64,000 nucleotides of DNA from Zeus faber (Eukaryota; Chordata; Actinopteri; Zeiformes; Zeidae), in assembly GCA_960531495.1 (NCBI GenBank), contig OY482853.1:27331411-27395410 (forward strand), read 5' to 3'. Below, piece by piece: positions 1-13,019 of this stretch; within the stretch, counting starts at the first letter, position 1, and every line of letters begins with the position of its first letter. Position numbers and translations under genes: made by a program. Under the pieces are notes generated by a model. The model was not told where the DNA came from, did no database searches, and saw only the letters and a list, made by a program, of their open reading frames with translations.

Positions 1-1177
1 TTCCACAATCGCTCTGAGGCCGAAGTGCTAGCGCCCGAGACCCACTGATAAGCCCACTTGTTCTTGGTTATGGTTGGAGTTGCGATCAGCGGCTGAGCTG
101 GAATCAGCACCAGGAAGTCCGGGAGAAAAACTACAGTGACTACAATAAATGACGTTCGTCGAGGTCATGCGCATGTGACGGTTATCATATCAATAGATAT
201 AAGGACCCCTCTGGGCCATGCACTCTTTCCCAATGGAGGACTTATATTTGTTTGACTCCCTCAGATTTTTTTCTTGCTGCTCTGTTCATTTATGCACGTA
301 AGCAGCTGTTAGAGCTACTTAGAGAGTGTCATTTATATAACCAGCTACCCACTGTTTGTTTGTTGACGTATCAATAAACATGTTCAACCATTGGGGGGAA
401 AAAAAAAAAAGGTTCATTCACAACACGACTAGTGAAAATGGGTGGAAAAAGGGAAAATACTGTCGAGCCTGTCTCAAAATATGTGAGTATTTTAACAATG
501 CCGCCGTTGTATGTAAACATAACACGTATCGGATGTGACGTCTCTGCACGTGATGAGAAATCAATTATCAAACCATTACGTCCTTCAGCCTCTGTCGCGC
601 AGCGCGTTTTAGCCCCATTCACTACGGTTACTACAACAGTGCCAAAAATCCAGGAATAGGGAAGGTTCACGCCAAACCATGCGTAGAGGAACTGAGACTA
701 ACATTACTAACCGCGCTGAGAACAGTTCAGCCTACACCATAGACCGGGGCTATTGTTCTCCTGGTAGTAGAAGGCAAGATCTTCAGTATGTTCTTCTGAA
801 TGTGGTCGCACTATTTATCCAAACAGTCAATATGATAGTGTAAGTTTATCGCCAGAAAAGGTGTATAGAATAACTAATTTTAATAACTTCATATAATACA
901 TTTCATTAAAATATGGAGCAACTATGATATTGCATCATAATTTGTAAAAGACTTTTATTTGCTTATAAGCCATTTTGGCTCCACCAGTATTTAAGGAGGC
1001 AATAGTGTTAGTATTCCACTGTGAGCTACTGTCGATAGTTAGTTGGTTTGTAAATATACTGTATACAATGGACAAATATAGGCTTTTCACTTTCTTACTC
1101 CAACGAGCAATATAATCAGCAGAATTATATGAAAAAAACAAAACAAACAAACAAACAAAAAACACCCAAGGCCTTAC
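1..1177. other. Intronic sequence of SLC25A36, nothing recognised
   Basis: This lies beyond exon 3 in the direction of transcription and is probably intron 3. I looked for the next carrier exon (the AIYFAAYS region) on the minus strand and did not find it. Short open frames on both strands at 371-670 overlap each other and resemble no family I know. An A/C-rich simple stretch lies at about 1133-1162. Confidence 0.5.
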
Positions 1178-1255
1178 CGAGACGGGGCTACGCCCACCAG
1201 GTTCGGCCCCAAGCCCCTGAAGAGTGATCGGGGTCCTTCTTTCTCCAGGATTAAC
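1178..1255 (-). CDS. slc25a36: SLC25A36 coding exon 3
   Basis: The acceptor is a pyrimidine tract ending in CAG (1258-1256) and the donor is GTAAGG (1177-1172). Read in the frame carried over from exon 2, the exon encodes [19 protein letters not shown] and then VGVAPSR, the expected sequence after HCLK in this carrier. The long open frame on the same strand reads this exon in the wrong frame, which hides it. Confidence 0.93.
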
Positions 1256-4200
1256 CTGAAAAAAAAGGTTGTGGTGGAGATTTTCTGGCTTGCCTTGGGA
1301 AATCGCTGTGTGTTTAAAATTGTTATTTGAGATCAGCTCTGGCATGTATTGACACAATTTTCTTACATAATACAAGTACTTAGCTAGATCAGGTTTGTGT
1401 GTTATTATGAAAGGAAGCAAATGTACAGTACCTCATTTGAACTACAGCCTTGCATCACCAAATATATGCAAAAAGGCATGTATGTTATATGCATATTAGA
1501 AAAGTTGTGAAAAGACCACAGAACCACAGAGGTTCACACAGGTTCCACAGAACTTTGCCACGCATCAAGTGTCAAGATATCTCTTTATATGGATAATTAT
1601 ATAAGTGTAAAAAATGTGCTTTCTTCAAAATCATGAATTGTTCAATCCATGGAGTATTTAATTTAAGTACTGCCTTCAACCCTCCTACCATTTTAATGTA
1701 TTTCTTAACTTGGGCAATAAGAAAATACTACCAACTGGACAATGAGGTTAACAACCTACAATGCAAAAATAGACATGGCAGCTTCAAACTGAACCAAGGG
1801 CTTTGTGCCAGTATGGAAAAGAGATAAGCCAAGTATTAGGCTACTTCTGCATCACCAAAACACTCCGAGGACTGGGAGGTCACATTGCACCTTTCTGTAC
1901 AAATGATGTCATTTGAATCCTATAACGAAAAAGTGTTCAGGCCAGACTACAGGCTTGGATTGTACCACAAGTGTCAATAAGTTGTGAAACTCAATAAACT
2001 CCCAGTTTGGGGCATCACCATCTCAGCAAAGGTCCATATCATTCGGGATTCTTTTTTTCCCCTAATCGTAAACCTAGTTAAAAAAAAACAAATAAAATAA
2101 AATCTCATTCTCAGACCATTACTTTAGCTGCCATTCCTAAACCACTTGGTAATATGTTGTACTAGACACTGTTTGTAGTCTTGCACATATTGTTTACAGA
2201 ACAGCAGTTAAGAGCGTGTATGGTTCCGATTTTTTTTTTTTTTAAGTTAAAATAGTATTTAAATAAATTTTCATTGAGATCTAATGATATTGCTATGCTA
2301 TGTTCATTCATAATTATTGATTTATTCATTCTATGATACACACAAGTCAATCAGTGTTACATGTGTAAAACGTGACATGATCTGTCAGCAGATTGAAGTA
2401 GAAAGTTCAATTGATGAATTAAATCTATGGGAATTATTTAGAGTTAGATTATCGCTTGACAAGGATCAATGACGCAATGTCTGTTTACATCGCTTTGTCA
2501 CCAAAGCCTCATTCTAAGGCCCAGTCCATGGATATTTCTGAAAACGCATCCCCCCCCGTCTGAATGAAAACAGAATGGAAGCCCATTCAGATGCCATTTA
2601 GGCTGGGAAATTTACAAATGGTACAGCTCCATTTAATAAAACAGCTTGGCACTGTCCTGATTTAATACTTCGAATAAGAGAGCTAAACTGCTTCCGCCCA
2701 TATATAATGAATTATATCTTCATCTGCAGAGTACATTTAAGTAAATCTAAGACCTAATGGAAAGAAACTGCGAATGGCATAGCAATTTCAAAGACCTCTC
2801 TGGGTCATGTGGAAGGGAGAAAATACACAAAACTGTATAAGTAAAATGTGTGTTTGCTTGCAGTTGGATACCATGAGGAATTTCCGCAGCTTGGGCCTTG
2901 TGGTGTATGTGTGCAGCTTGCGGCGCGCAGATGAGGAAGTAGTTACAAGGCCACATCAAGGCAGAGTTATAGTCCTCTGCACAGGCCTTGAAATCAAGAT
3001 TGGTTGCTCTCGACCCAAATATCTGGAGTGTCCTCTCATTTTTTAGCTCATTAATAAATCGGTTGACATAAAAGGTTTTATTTCCCACAGATTCAACTTA
3101 TTTCAGTGTGCTGAAAAGCAACCATTGTAGGACTTTAAACAGATTTATGAGCAAAGTGTAATTTGATCATCATGTTGTGAATTTGTCGATAGATTTTACT
3201 CAGCAATGTCTCGGCATTCATTTTCATACACATGCATCTGTAGCTTATGGTTGCTAACATTTTTACTGAATGCTTAAGCATGCATGCAACTGTGTGACCG
3301 ATCAGCCACAACATTAAAACCAGTGACAGGTGAAGTGAGTAACATTGCCCATCTTGATCCAATGGCACCTGTCAAGGGGCGAAATATATTAGGCAGCAAG
3401 TGAACAGTCAGTTCTTGAAGTTGATGTGTTGGAAGCAGGAAAAATGGGCAAGTGTAAGAATCTGAGCCACTTTGACAAGGGCAAAATTGTGAACGCTAGA
3501 CGACTGGGTCACAGCATCTCCAAAACGGCAGGTCTTGTGGGGTACTCCCGGTATGCAGTGGTTAATACCTACCAAAAGAGGTCCAAGGAAGGACAACGTG
3601 TGAACCGCCAAAAAAGGTCATGGGCGCCCATGGGCTCATTGATGTGCATGGGGAGCGAAGTCTAGCCACTCTGGTCCAATCCCACAGAAGAGCTGCTGTA
3701 GCACAAATTACTGAAAAAGTTCATGCTGCTTTGATAGAAAGGTGTCAGAACACACAGTGCAGCACAGCTTGCTGTGTATGGGGCTGTGTAGTCACAGACC
3801 GGTCAGAGTGTCCATGTTGACCCCTGTCCACCACTGAAAGCTCCTACAATGGACACGTGAGCATCAGAACTGGACCATGGAGCAATGGAAGAAGGTGGCT
3901 TGGTCTGATGAATCATGTTTTCTTCTACATCATGTGGATGGCCGGAGTTAGGGTCAGAGCCGATCGAGCATCTGTGGGATGTGCTGGAACAACAAGCCTG
4001 ATCCATGGGGGCCCCACCTCACGACTTACAGGACTTAAAGGATCTGCTGCTAACGTCTTGGTGCCAGATACCACAGGACACCTTCAGAGGTCTTGTGGAG
4101 TCCATGCTTCCTCGGGAAGGAGCTGTTTTGCCGCCACGAGGGGTAGCTACACAATATTTGTGGTTATTAGTCATGGTTTTAATGTTGTGGCTGATCAGTG

Positions 4201-7200
4201 TATAGTACAATAGCTTAATTTTAAGTGGATGCCAGTAAATTTTTAATTTCAAGTTCATTTGGTTATAGCCTGTCTTGACCACAGCTCTGCTTTCAGAAGT
4301 TACTCTGTTACTTTGTTAGTAGCCACCCACTCGAATTTGAAATGGGCTCTATAACTCAATTTGAAAAATACCTTCCTACATTGTAAAATAATCAATTATT
4401 CTCAGGGCTCCACTGTGGGCCTTGTTAAGAATGTGTGCTAAGAGTGTCAAGAGTATTTAGAGATGTGTGATATCTAGGTAGTTTATATTTATATGGCATT
4501 AGGATAAACTTAGCTTTGTGTACTCACTTGAGGCAGTGCAGGGGTCCCGGCGGCGACATGCGGGCCACGCTGGCTCCATTGACAGTGCTGAGCTGCACCT
4601 CAGACACATAAAAGGTGATGGAAGACGACTGTAGACGGGTCTTCACAACTTCCAGTGGACAAGTCAATATAGCTCCTACTGTACCCCCACACCTGACACA
4701 GAAGAGGAAGAGGGTTGGAAAATGAAAGAATTGTTGATACAGTAAGAGAAAAGGGGTGGGGGCAGTCCAGCACACAATGACTTCCAGTATTCTGTTGACC
4801 TTACATAATGATGTGATTAAAATACATGTTCACTCTTTTTATCGACTGTAGAAATTAGGGGTGCAATGGATCACAAAACCCACCTTATGGATCGTATCAA
4901 GGTTTTGAGTCACGGATGAGATCATTTTTCGAATCAACAAAAAAAAGGGAGACAAGTACAACTTTGCTTTCCACAAAATCTGTAAAATTCTTAAAGCAAG
5001 AAACTTTTGCCCAGGGTCTTAAATGAAAACAACATTCAAGATGTCTAATGTTTAAATGATATCTTTAAATATATTGAATATTCAATACTCAATCGTTAAA
5101 GTTGTTAATATATGTCAATTGTTAATATATGAGGCAGGTATAACACCTTCTTCCTTAAACATCACATGAAAAAATATGATCACATTTGCCCCCAATAAAT
5201 AAATTAAATTAATTTACTGGGTTACCAGTAACATGTTCAATTGCTCCCGTTTATAACAAACCAAATTTCATGAAAATCGGTAGAGAATTAAGCGAGTTAG
5301 TCCATATTGTAGAGAAGTCTGCATCTCTCTATACACATTGTATTTGTTTACTAGCGATCCTGACCGCTCCAATGTGGCGGACGCGCAGACACAGTGGTGA
5401 CATTGGCTGTATCTACAGCCCATTCCCGACATGTCGTAAAGTAGCAACAACATCGCAACATAGCGTGAGGTGACGTAAACCAATCATTGGGCTTTAAAGT
5501 AAAACACACCTGTCTTGTCTCTTATTTTCACTGCAACTCTGCATCTAGATTTAGGGAATTATTACTTAAAAAAGTAACAGTGGCAGTAAAACTCTATTTC
5601 ACTATGATTTACATTTTGCAATTTAATCCGCGGTTCACATGCGAGTCGAACCGTTGGGGGGCGACTTGCATGGATCATGGATCAACTACATTCTGTTACA
5701 CCACTATTGGGAATGGGTGTAGTACAGGGCAAAAGTATGCCAGAGTCGCCGTTTTTGAATTTTGAAATATAAATGAAATGTGGACAACTAAAAGACCCAT
5801 GAGGGAGTCTCCCAAGTACTTATTTTGAACATTCTAGCTGCACTAGGTTGGCTTTAATTAAAGCAGCGTTCAGCTTTGATGATTTAACATACAGGGTGTT
5901 AACGACGGATTAACAAGCCAAATCAAAGAAAACAACAATAAACATGCCAGGGCATTGAATCGCAGGTATCAACAGTCTGAGCGTGGCAGCACTTATCTGT
6001 ACTTTCAATCATTTCAAAAGCAGAGACCATTGTTGTGAAAGATAAGACCTGCCAAAAAGTTTACTGGCAATCTAGTCTTTGAGGCTAAGAGAAAGCGCTA
6101 TTAATTGGCAATATTTAAGCGGTCATTTGCATTCCTTGCCACAACAAAAATCACAAGATTTTCCAACTACAACAAATTCTCACCGCAAACAACGTCTTGT
6201 TACGACATTGCCAATTCATCCTCGCACTTATAAGAAATCTTTAAATTGCATACGGAGGATAAGAATAACATAACAATTTAAACTCTCAAACGAAGAGCTC
6301 CACAATAGTTCAGAAATAATTGCATCACATATTTTCAAGTATGTGTGTGATCTCCAGCCAAAAGTTAGCAGGGTGGCTATGCCGACAAGTGTGATTATGT
6401 TATCATGAAATATTTGTACACACCCACACCGCAACTAGTGAGATGCCCAAACTAGTATACATGCAAATTTATCAACACTGCATGTAAAAAAAAAATACTC
6501 CTGAAATGTTGGCTGGATTGTCAAACAAGGTGCTGTTGCGTCATTCAGTCTCATCTCTATATTTGGAATAAATCCTGGGCTTCATCAAACTCCCCCACAT
6601 ACAGTTGGGACCTCAAGTTATGCCGATTAGTTGCTTAGTTGATTAAATCATGGTAGTGCTGTCCTCTGAAGAGAGGGGATGCGACGGCCACAAATGTGCT
6701 CTTGACATTCCATGGGCCTTGCAAAGGACAGAGTTATTCTAAGTGGGTTTTGATGATTATTAGCGAGCAGCATCGCAGGTTGAGAATTGTAACTCCACTT
6801 GCAGATCAACCCCGCCTTTGGATACAATGGTATACAAATACCCTGTTTTATGCCCTGCCGGCTGACAGCACAGCTTAAATTAAATAAATACAGTTTACAA
6901 TTTGTGAGATTGTTTAACATCACCTCTGAAGAACATATAAGAAACAGCCTGTCATTTTCTGATGAACGTTTCAGTGTCATTTAAAAAAGAAGCACTAACC
7001 TCACTAAGTCACCAACCTTTAACAAGACCAATCCCTTGTATATGAAAAAGCACCTGGCTCCATATTCGGATGACATTGCTCCAGCTGCGCATGCAGAGTT
7101 TGCATTTTGACGAATTCCGCAGTCTCCCTTATCGATGTCAACGACACCGTTGCGCTTTTAATAGTGTTTTTTGACTTTGCCCCTCTAATTTAAAACAATC

Positions 7201-7360
7201 TTCCACGAAACAGGCAAAGGGACTCGCCCACCCCGAGCAGCACGCTGCAGCCCAGCCTGTAGCTAGCTATCTCCGCTAAACTGCTGCCATTTACCTGGTA
7301 TTTTTTTTCTGCTACTTACCCGCCAGCCAACAGATGAACCAGGGTGTCTCTTTGACTCAT
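1178..7360 (-). CDS. slc25a36: SLC25A36, mitochondrial pyrimidine nucleotide carrier (5' three coding exons; gene continues off the left edge)
   Basis: The three exons join in frame (41 + 165 + 78 nt) to give about 94 residues that match the N-terminus of SLC25A36 closely. Exon 1 encodes a start beginning [10 protein letters not shown], exon 2 the first transmembrane helix with the carrier signature P-L-E-V-V-K (residues 26-31), and exon 3 the matrix-loop segment with [13 protein letters not shown]. The family imports and exchanges pyrimidine nucleotides (and some guanine nucleotides) across the inner mitochondrial membrane, and a full protein is about 310 residues. The N-terminus separates it from SLC25A33, which begins differently. 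All splice sites are GT/AG with matching phases. Introns are 4693-7319 and 1256-4527. The next exon was not found between 1 and 1177, so about 70% of the protein is outside the window. Position 11 is leucine where human has phenylalanine. Confidence 0.93.
3294..4204 (+). mobile_element. Tc1-type DNA transposon, internally deleted, in SLC25A36 intron 2
   Basis: The ends are inverted copies of about 28-30 bases: left at 3294-3323 and right at 4175-4204, both containing GATCAGCCACAACATTAAAA in opposite orientation. Between them is a decayed transposase reading frame. From 3444 it shows the paired-like helix-turn-helix part ([19 protein letters not shown]), and near 3880-3945 the WSDE-type start of the catalytic domain. 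At about 3945-3962 the sequence jumps to the C-terminal part (WDVLEQQ-like), so most of the DDE catalytic domain is gone. It also has frameshifts. It is a dead copy of a common fish Tc1 family and could be moved only by transposase supplied from elsewhere. Confidence 0.85.
4528..4692 (-). CDS. slc25a36: SLC25A36 coding exon 2
   Basis: The AG acceptor is at 4694-4693 and the donor GTGAGT at 4527-4522. The exon carries residues 14-69. It includes [20 protein letters not shown], the first helix and the Px[DE]xx[KR] carrier signature, then a serine-rich loop specific to SLC25A33/36 and the ending PGPLHCLK. Phases match exon 1 (two bases carried in) and exon 3 (two bases carried out). Confidence 0.95.
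4776..7300. other. SLC25A36 intron 1, no gene seen
   Basis: The sequence is AT-rich, with no open frame resembling a known protein and no clear transposon ends. Small overlapping frames on both strands (for example at 6648-6980) look random. Confidence 0.5.
7320..7360 (-). CDS. slc25a36: SLC25A36 coding exon 1
   Basis: On the minus strand the ATG lies at 7360-7358. It is followed by 13 codons and two bases of a split glycine codon, then a consensus donor GTAAGT at 7319-7314. The encoded start, [13 protein letters not shown], is the family N-terminus. The exon lies just inside a CpG-rich block, as expected for a housekeeping first exon. It is too short for ordinary ORF detection and was found by looking for the known N-terminus upstream of exon 2. 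Confidence 0.92.
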
Positions 7361-7439
7361 TATGAAGCATATTCAGGAGCCGTCCCCGGGACACCATAAG
7401 GGAGGGAGAGAGAGAGAGACAGAGGAGATGCGGGCCAGG

Positions 7440-8000
7440 GAATGGGTGAGATATCACCCGCGAATGTTACCCAGCGGCTGTGGAGGTCAGTTAGCAGAGG
7501 AACTAGCTGCTTAGCTGCCCGGCTAACGCCGCTTCCTTTAGCCGGTGGTCCCTTCGCAGCTAGGCTCAGCCAGAGCAAGCCGGTGTGTTCGTCACAAAAT
7601 AAACATTTTATCCATATATTTGGACCGTTTAACGAACGACTCGAATGTGTGGTCACAATGACTCGGCCGGGCTCACGGCTGCTCGCCTCCCCTCGTCTGT
7701 CTGAACTGCTGCGACACGCAGGTCACTGTTTATCGTCGAATGGGAAGCCGCCAAACAGAGGCGCTGATTGGTCGGCGCGGCGGCGACGACGCACGCAGGG
7801 CCCCCGCCCCCGTCCCCCTTTCCGCTCGACGAGGCTCCTCCGGCCGCGGCGCGGAGGGGAGAGGGACGCGCCGCCAACGGTCGCTCGACGCGCGGGGTCG
7901 TTTGCGTTCAAATGCTGGTGTTTGTTACGGTTCCGCGGGCGCAGATCTGCGTAGGTCAGGGCCGAGCACCTTGTCGTACGCGGGGAATGAGTCTTGGCGA
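7440..8000 (-). promoter_or_regulatory. CpG-rich probable promoter/5' UTR of SLC25A36
   Basis: The block is much richer in G, C and CpG than the surrounding AT-rich DNA, most strongly at about 7770-7960. It starts about 80 bases upstream of the SLC25A36 ATG. Several open frames cross it on both strands, but they have the arginine/proline/alanine bias of translated CpG islands and match no family I know. No TATA box was seen. The transcription start and any noncoding exon cannot be fixed from sequence alone. Confidence 0.6.
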
Positions 8001-11000
8001 GGCGCTGGTGCATTGTAGGCGCGAACAGGCACGGAGAAAGGAAGGCTTGACAATCGAAACTAAAGAGGGGGAAAAAAACCCCCCAAATCTTTAAAAAGAA
8101 GAATAATATGTACAGAATGTACAAAGTGTGCTCTGTGCACCAGATAAATATAGAGCAAAGAAAAGGGCTATGACAGGGACGAAGTGGTTGTAACAATGCA
8201 AGTACTGACTGGATATAAATATGAATATAATTGGATATATCTGTACATGATGAATAATACGTATACATAATATGGACACGGCTTATAACGGATGGGTTAA
8301 TTATAACTAATACGACATTATTAAACAATATCGCACAATTTATTGCACCGTTCTTGCACAAACCACCCAGTCCCATCACAACATTTTCACAATAAGACTA
8401 TATCTATCATGGTGTTATTTGTCACATTAGATACCACATAAAAGGTGTTCATGATAGCAGCCTATTGGTTCATAGGCGTCATATAAATGGCAAATAACCT
8501 TTTCATACCGCGAGTACATACACAGAAAGACCTAAATTGAGCCAGAGTTGGTGAAACTTTCTCCCATCAAATCTATCTGGTAGATCCTCCTGCTGCTTAA
8601 AGATCCACCACCCGAATAGGGACTTGAATCCTTGAGCCTCAGATGAAGAGTCTGAGCCATATAGGCTCTGAGAAAGGAGGTAACAGCTTGACACACCTTA
8701 TAATTACACAAAGGGCCTTTGACTGAGCTCAAACCTTTCTTAAGGAAAGTTCCTGTGTTGGGATTCAGGCATGAAGGACAAATGCACTAAAAGAAAGCAG
8801 GGACTGTTGCTGCTGCTACCCAGAGACTTGAAGATTTGACCCCAGTCAGAAAATGTCCTCCGGATATTTAGTACGATGGTTCACCATGTTGTTTCTGTGG
8901 GCGTGAGTAGGCCCGTGTGTCCGTGCTTGCGTAACTGAGCCATCATGTGCATCGGAATCAGGGGCGCCGAGTGACACAGGGCCGACGGTTTGTGCCTTTT
9001 TCACTAGCACGTTACCTCGAAAAATGTGGTTAACTCATTTGAGATGCAAAATCAAATACACGCGCCATTCCGTTTCCACTCCAGTGGAGCCAAGATCATG
9101 TGCCACGACTTGCCATGACTGGCCTGCCTAATGACATTAAGCGCTGACTGGCCTCTGCAATAAACTCAAGAGGGCCGGAGAGATGGAGGATGTCTTGTGG
9201 GCTTACTGACCCTGGCCGACAGTGACGGTTTCTCATGCGAGTCAACACAACACAAACTGGTCCTTTGCTACAAGCATTTTGAATTGAGAAGTCTCAATGT
9301 CGTTGCTGAGTATCTGTTGTTGCTCAAATTGGCTGCATTCCATATTTTATGGCGACAGCACTATGCTGTGTAGATCATTTCAGCAGAAAAGTTAAAAACT
9401 TTTATGAAAATATTTTACATTTATTTGGGCCTACATGCAACCAGTTAGTTAGTACATAGTAATAACTAATTTTTAATTTATAGCCTGTATACCCAGAACA
9501 ATAATTTATCCTGTGCATAGTATTGCATTTTGTATATTCTGTATATTTTTTTATTTATCTGAATATTTTCTGTTTTTTATTTTTGTATTCTTTTTGGCTA
9601 TTTGTATATGTTTGACAATCTATTTATTTATTTTTACTTTTTATTCTACTTTAGTATTTTATTATTATTTTATTCCAAAAATGTTCAGACTATTAAGCTT
9701 AAACTAAATTGGGATGATAGAGCCTCGTTTTCACGCCTGAGCACATTTTGTACAAGTTAAGAAGATACACTTTTCTGTGTTTGCCTTGGTGCACCAAGCA
9801 AAGGCCATCTAAGCATCACTCTTCCACCGAGGGCTGTAAACACTCACAGAGAGAGGTGTCTGAACTCTTTGCTGTAAAGTAAATGTTTGCTTTAAAGTAA
9901 AGTAAACCTTCCGTTTTATTTATTTATTTTTGTCTGTGGCCTCTCCAAATATAGATTACAAGCTAAATGCAGAAGCGACAGTGTGTTTAGTCCAAAATGG
10001 CTCCTTTGGTTGCACGGCATGTTAGCGATATCTCTTGTGCGTGGCCAAAGTTCACGTTGGACCAACTCTTTCTCATATATGCAAGATATTTTTGTGTGAC
10101 ATTGTGTGATTGTGTGATATTTTTGTCCATACAATTCACTGGGGCAGAACAACTCAGCAAGAGGGAAAATGAGAAATAGCTGTCCTTCACATCCCTGTTC
10201 GAGATATAATACCAAGTTCTGACCAATTAGCAGTTTGTTCTCGCACCTCGAATCCACATAATAAGGAGCCGTGTATTTTCTCTGAGCCTCAAATGTCTGC
10301 TATTATTTCTATAGATTGTCCATTTGTATTGAGCAGTGTCCCTAGTGATACTACAGGGGTACTGCAGGGGGTATTACAAATGTGTTAAAATATTGGTTGG
10401 TTTTCTTTTTTCTATTCAAAAAATGTTTTGTGCCAGGCCAGTGAAGGGGCTACTTTGCTGAGAAAAATCTTAGATGGGGGTGAACAGGTACAGCGTCTCC
10501 CATTGGTTGGTCCAAAGCAAATGGCTCCAACATGGCAGTTTCTCTGTCTCTATCAGGGAGGCGTTGTGAATGTGTATCCACGTGGCGACCATATTAGGGT
10601 TCTCCCTTATAAAGAGAATTGATTTGGGGAAAACCTGATGGTGAAGTAATCTTTCCCACCATTGCATGTTAGGGTTTTGCATTTGTCATGGGACACCCAG
10701 TCTCCAGTGAACAATGTCATCGGCCTCAAAAAAAAAAAAAAAAAAAGCCTTTTTTCAAAGTTATCATATTTATTATTTAGTCTTTGTGACCAAGGTCTGT
10801 GTTATCAACAACGGAAAATCGTATGTGATTAATTCTAACTCTGGAACAATTTGAGTACATCCACACGATGATCACGGATGTCATTTGATGTGTATCAAAT
10901 GTAATCACATAATATTTTAGGATTTCTTTAGTCTTTTAAATAAAGTTTTAATGTTGTTTTTGCCACATGGTTCAAAGAAGAAAAATAAAACGTAACTGCT

Positions 11001-11600
11001 ATCAGTGTTTTGTTTGTCCGGCGTAGAGGACCGATCTAGAAGTTCTTTTTTCAGAAGTTTTTTTTTTCTCAACAACAGTCAATAGGGGTTAAAATACAGT
11101 TTGTAACAATACAAGTTAAACATTAAACCAGTGGAGGGTACTGGGTTTATGCCTCCCTCACACGTGACAATACAAGTGCTGCCAGGGGAGAGAGACTCCC
11201 ATGTTTTTCTCACGTGCACGGGAAAACCAGGTTAGGTTCAAAGTTCTTCAATTGCTGTTGGCTGATAAAAAAAAATCCCCAGACTGCTGTGGGGAAAGCT
11301 GTACATGTATATTGTAGCAGAATTCAGAGGGCCCCTAATTAAAACACACATGATAAGAAAGGACCAAATTAAGAAGTAAACAAAATGATTTGTGCAAGTG
11401 GTAATGTAGGATTAAGCTACCAACAATAAAAACTGAAAGAGTAATGGTTGACAATATTCTGCTTTTCAAAGTAAAAGTCTGTTCATGAATGTTTACCTTT
11501 CTATTCCATTTTAGATATAAAGCACTGATATGTTGATTAGCAGTGTGTGGGCGACTCTTCCCACACATAAGGGTTCAGGGAGAGAGACGGAGACTTTTGG
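8001..11600. other. Intergenic, AT-rich, no gene seen
   Basis: No coding exon or complete mobile element was recognised. There are T-rich stretches at about 9530-9670 and an A-run at about 10729-10746. A short tRNA-like piece at about 8590-8690 is discussed under rejected items. Confidence 0.45.
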
Positions 11601-11605
11601 GCATT

Positions 11606-11735
11606 GAGGTGCCAACAGATCTCCTGCACCACGTGACAGATCTGCTGCACACGCGATCCCCACTGCAAGACAAAACAACACATAAGAAAACTATCAGCCG
11701 GATCCAAGCAATCAGTCCTAATGAGGCTGATTAGG
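11606..11735 (-). repeat. 3' LTR (partial) of the Gmr1-type element
   Basis: It shares a diverged core with 15240-15365 and 18718-18842. The core includes CTAATGAGGCTG and AAGACAAAACAACAC blocks and a CTCCTGCACCACG block. It follows directly after the end of RNase H on the minus strand. Outer boundaries are uncertain because the copies are decayed. Confidence 0.65.
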
Positions 11736-12998
11736 TCCCCAGCCTATGGATTACCTTTAACTTAAAGGGCTGAAGAGCCAGGTACCAACCGGTGATCCGC
11801 GCGTTGGAAACCTTCATGTTGTGGAGCCACTGTAGCAGGGCATGATCCAAACGGAGGGTGAAAGGACGCCCCGGGAGGTAGTACTGGAGGGTGCCGACTG
11901 CCCACTTGAGGGGGAGACACTCCTTCTCAACGGTGCTGTACCTGGACACCCGCTAGGAGAGCTTTCGGCTGATGTACAGCACAGGTCAGTCGTTGCCCTC
12001 CACCTCCTGGGACAACACTGCTCCCAGATCTCTGTTTGATGCGTCGGTCTGCAAGCAGTAAGGGAGAGAAGAGTTAGGTGTACACAGCACTGGCTTGACA
12101 CAGAGAGCTGGTTTCACTTTGTTCATTTGGCTGGTTAGCTCCGAAAATTCGGCTACAAACCTCCTATAGTCTGTCAGCCCTAAGAACTGCTTTACCTCCT
12201 TTTTCGTCATGGGTTAGCCAGTCCTAACCAGTCCTCCACCCAAATGGTACCCCAGATACCTCACCTCCCACCGCCCATCTGCACACTTCCTAGGGTTAGT
12301 GTTGAGCCTGGCCGGCCTCAGGGACTTGAGGACTGGCTCACATGCTGCATGTGCCTCCCCAGGTGTTAGTGTGAATAATTACTTCATCTAGGTAAGAGTA
12401 TGCCGTGTGCGGATGCAGGATCCAGTCCATGAGTCTCTGACGGGTGGCTGGGGCCAACCTTCAGGGAAGAAAGTAGATATTTCCTTGGACTCTGGCGACA
12501 AGGGAATCTGCCAGTAGGCCTTAGTAAAATCCAGTGTCGTGAAAAAACCAGCCGTGCCGAACAGGTCAAGCAGCTTGTTGACCCGGGGCATCATATACAC
12601 ATTGAATTTTGACACCACGTTCACCTTTCGTAGTCTACACAGAAGCAGACCGATCCATCAGGCTTATCTACCAGCATGACGGGACTACACCAGGCACTTG
12701 TAGACTCCTCTATCACCCCTCCCTCCAGCATGGGCTTCAATTCTGCCTGCATTACCTTGCATTATGTTCGGGTAGGAGGTACAGCCAGGAGCTTACTTTC
12801 AGTCTCCACATGGTGGTGAATGAGGGAGGTGCAGCCTGGCAGGGGGAAGAAGAGATCAGAAAACTGCCGTTGTAACCCGGCCACATCCGTGCTCTGGCCA
12901 GGCAAGAGATGGTTACTGGGATCGGGATCTGTCGATTTTGGAACCTCCAGCCCCAACTCATCTCCCTCGGTCACTCCCGTGACTAGAGACACGGACAC
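11731..12998 (-). pseudogene. Gypsy reverse transcriptase and RNase H remnant
   Basis: On the minus strand, 12998-12760 carries the RT N-terminal region (LQRQFSDLFFPLPG). From 12624 it carries the first RT motif (LDFTKAYWQIPLSPESKE). At 12210-11986 is the connection FLGLTDYRRF and the RNase H start LQTDASNRDLGAVLSQE, and at 11949-11731 the RNase H end with RITGWYLALQPFKLKVIHR. The YxDD active-site segment is missing or unrecognisable. Several frameshifts and stops separate the pieces. Confidence 0.85.
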
Positions 12999-13019
12999 CT
13001 GCTCCTTCCACTCCTTTAG

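Noticed and set aside
935..1420. 161-codon open frame on the minus strand as a separate gene
   Set aside because: It reads SLC25A36 exon 3 in the wrong frame and runs into intron on both sides. The correct frame gives the carrier sequence with proper splice sites.
7442..8379. Long overlapping open frames on both strands in the CpG-rich block
   Set aside because: Stop codons are rare in GC-rich DNA. The peptides are arginine/proline/alanine-rich, overlap on both strands and match no known family.
8585..8695. tRNA-like sequence on the minus strand
   Set aside because: There is a neat anticodon-like stem (TCAGA...TCTGA) with a lysine-type CTT loop and a weak B-box-like GGATTCAAGTCC. The D arm is missing and the T and acceptor stems do not pair, so it is at most a fragment of a tRNA-derived repeat.
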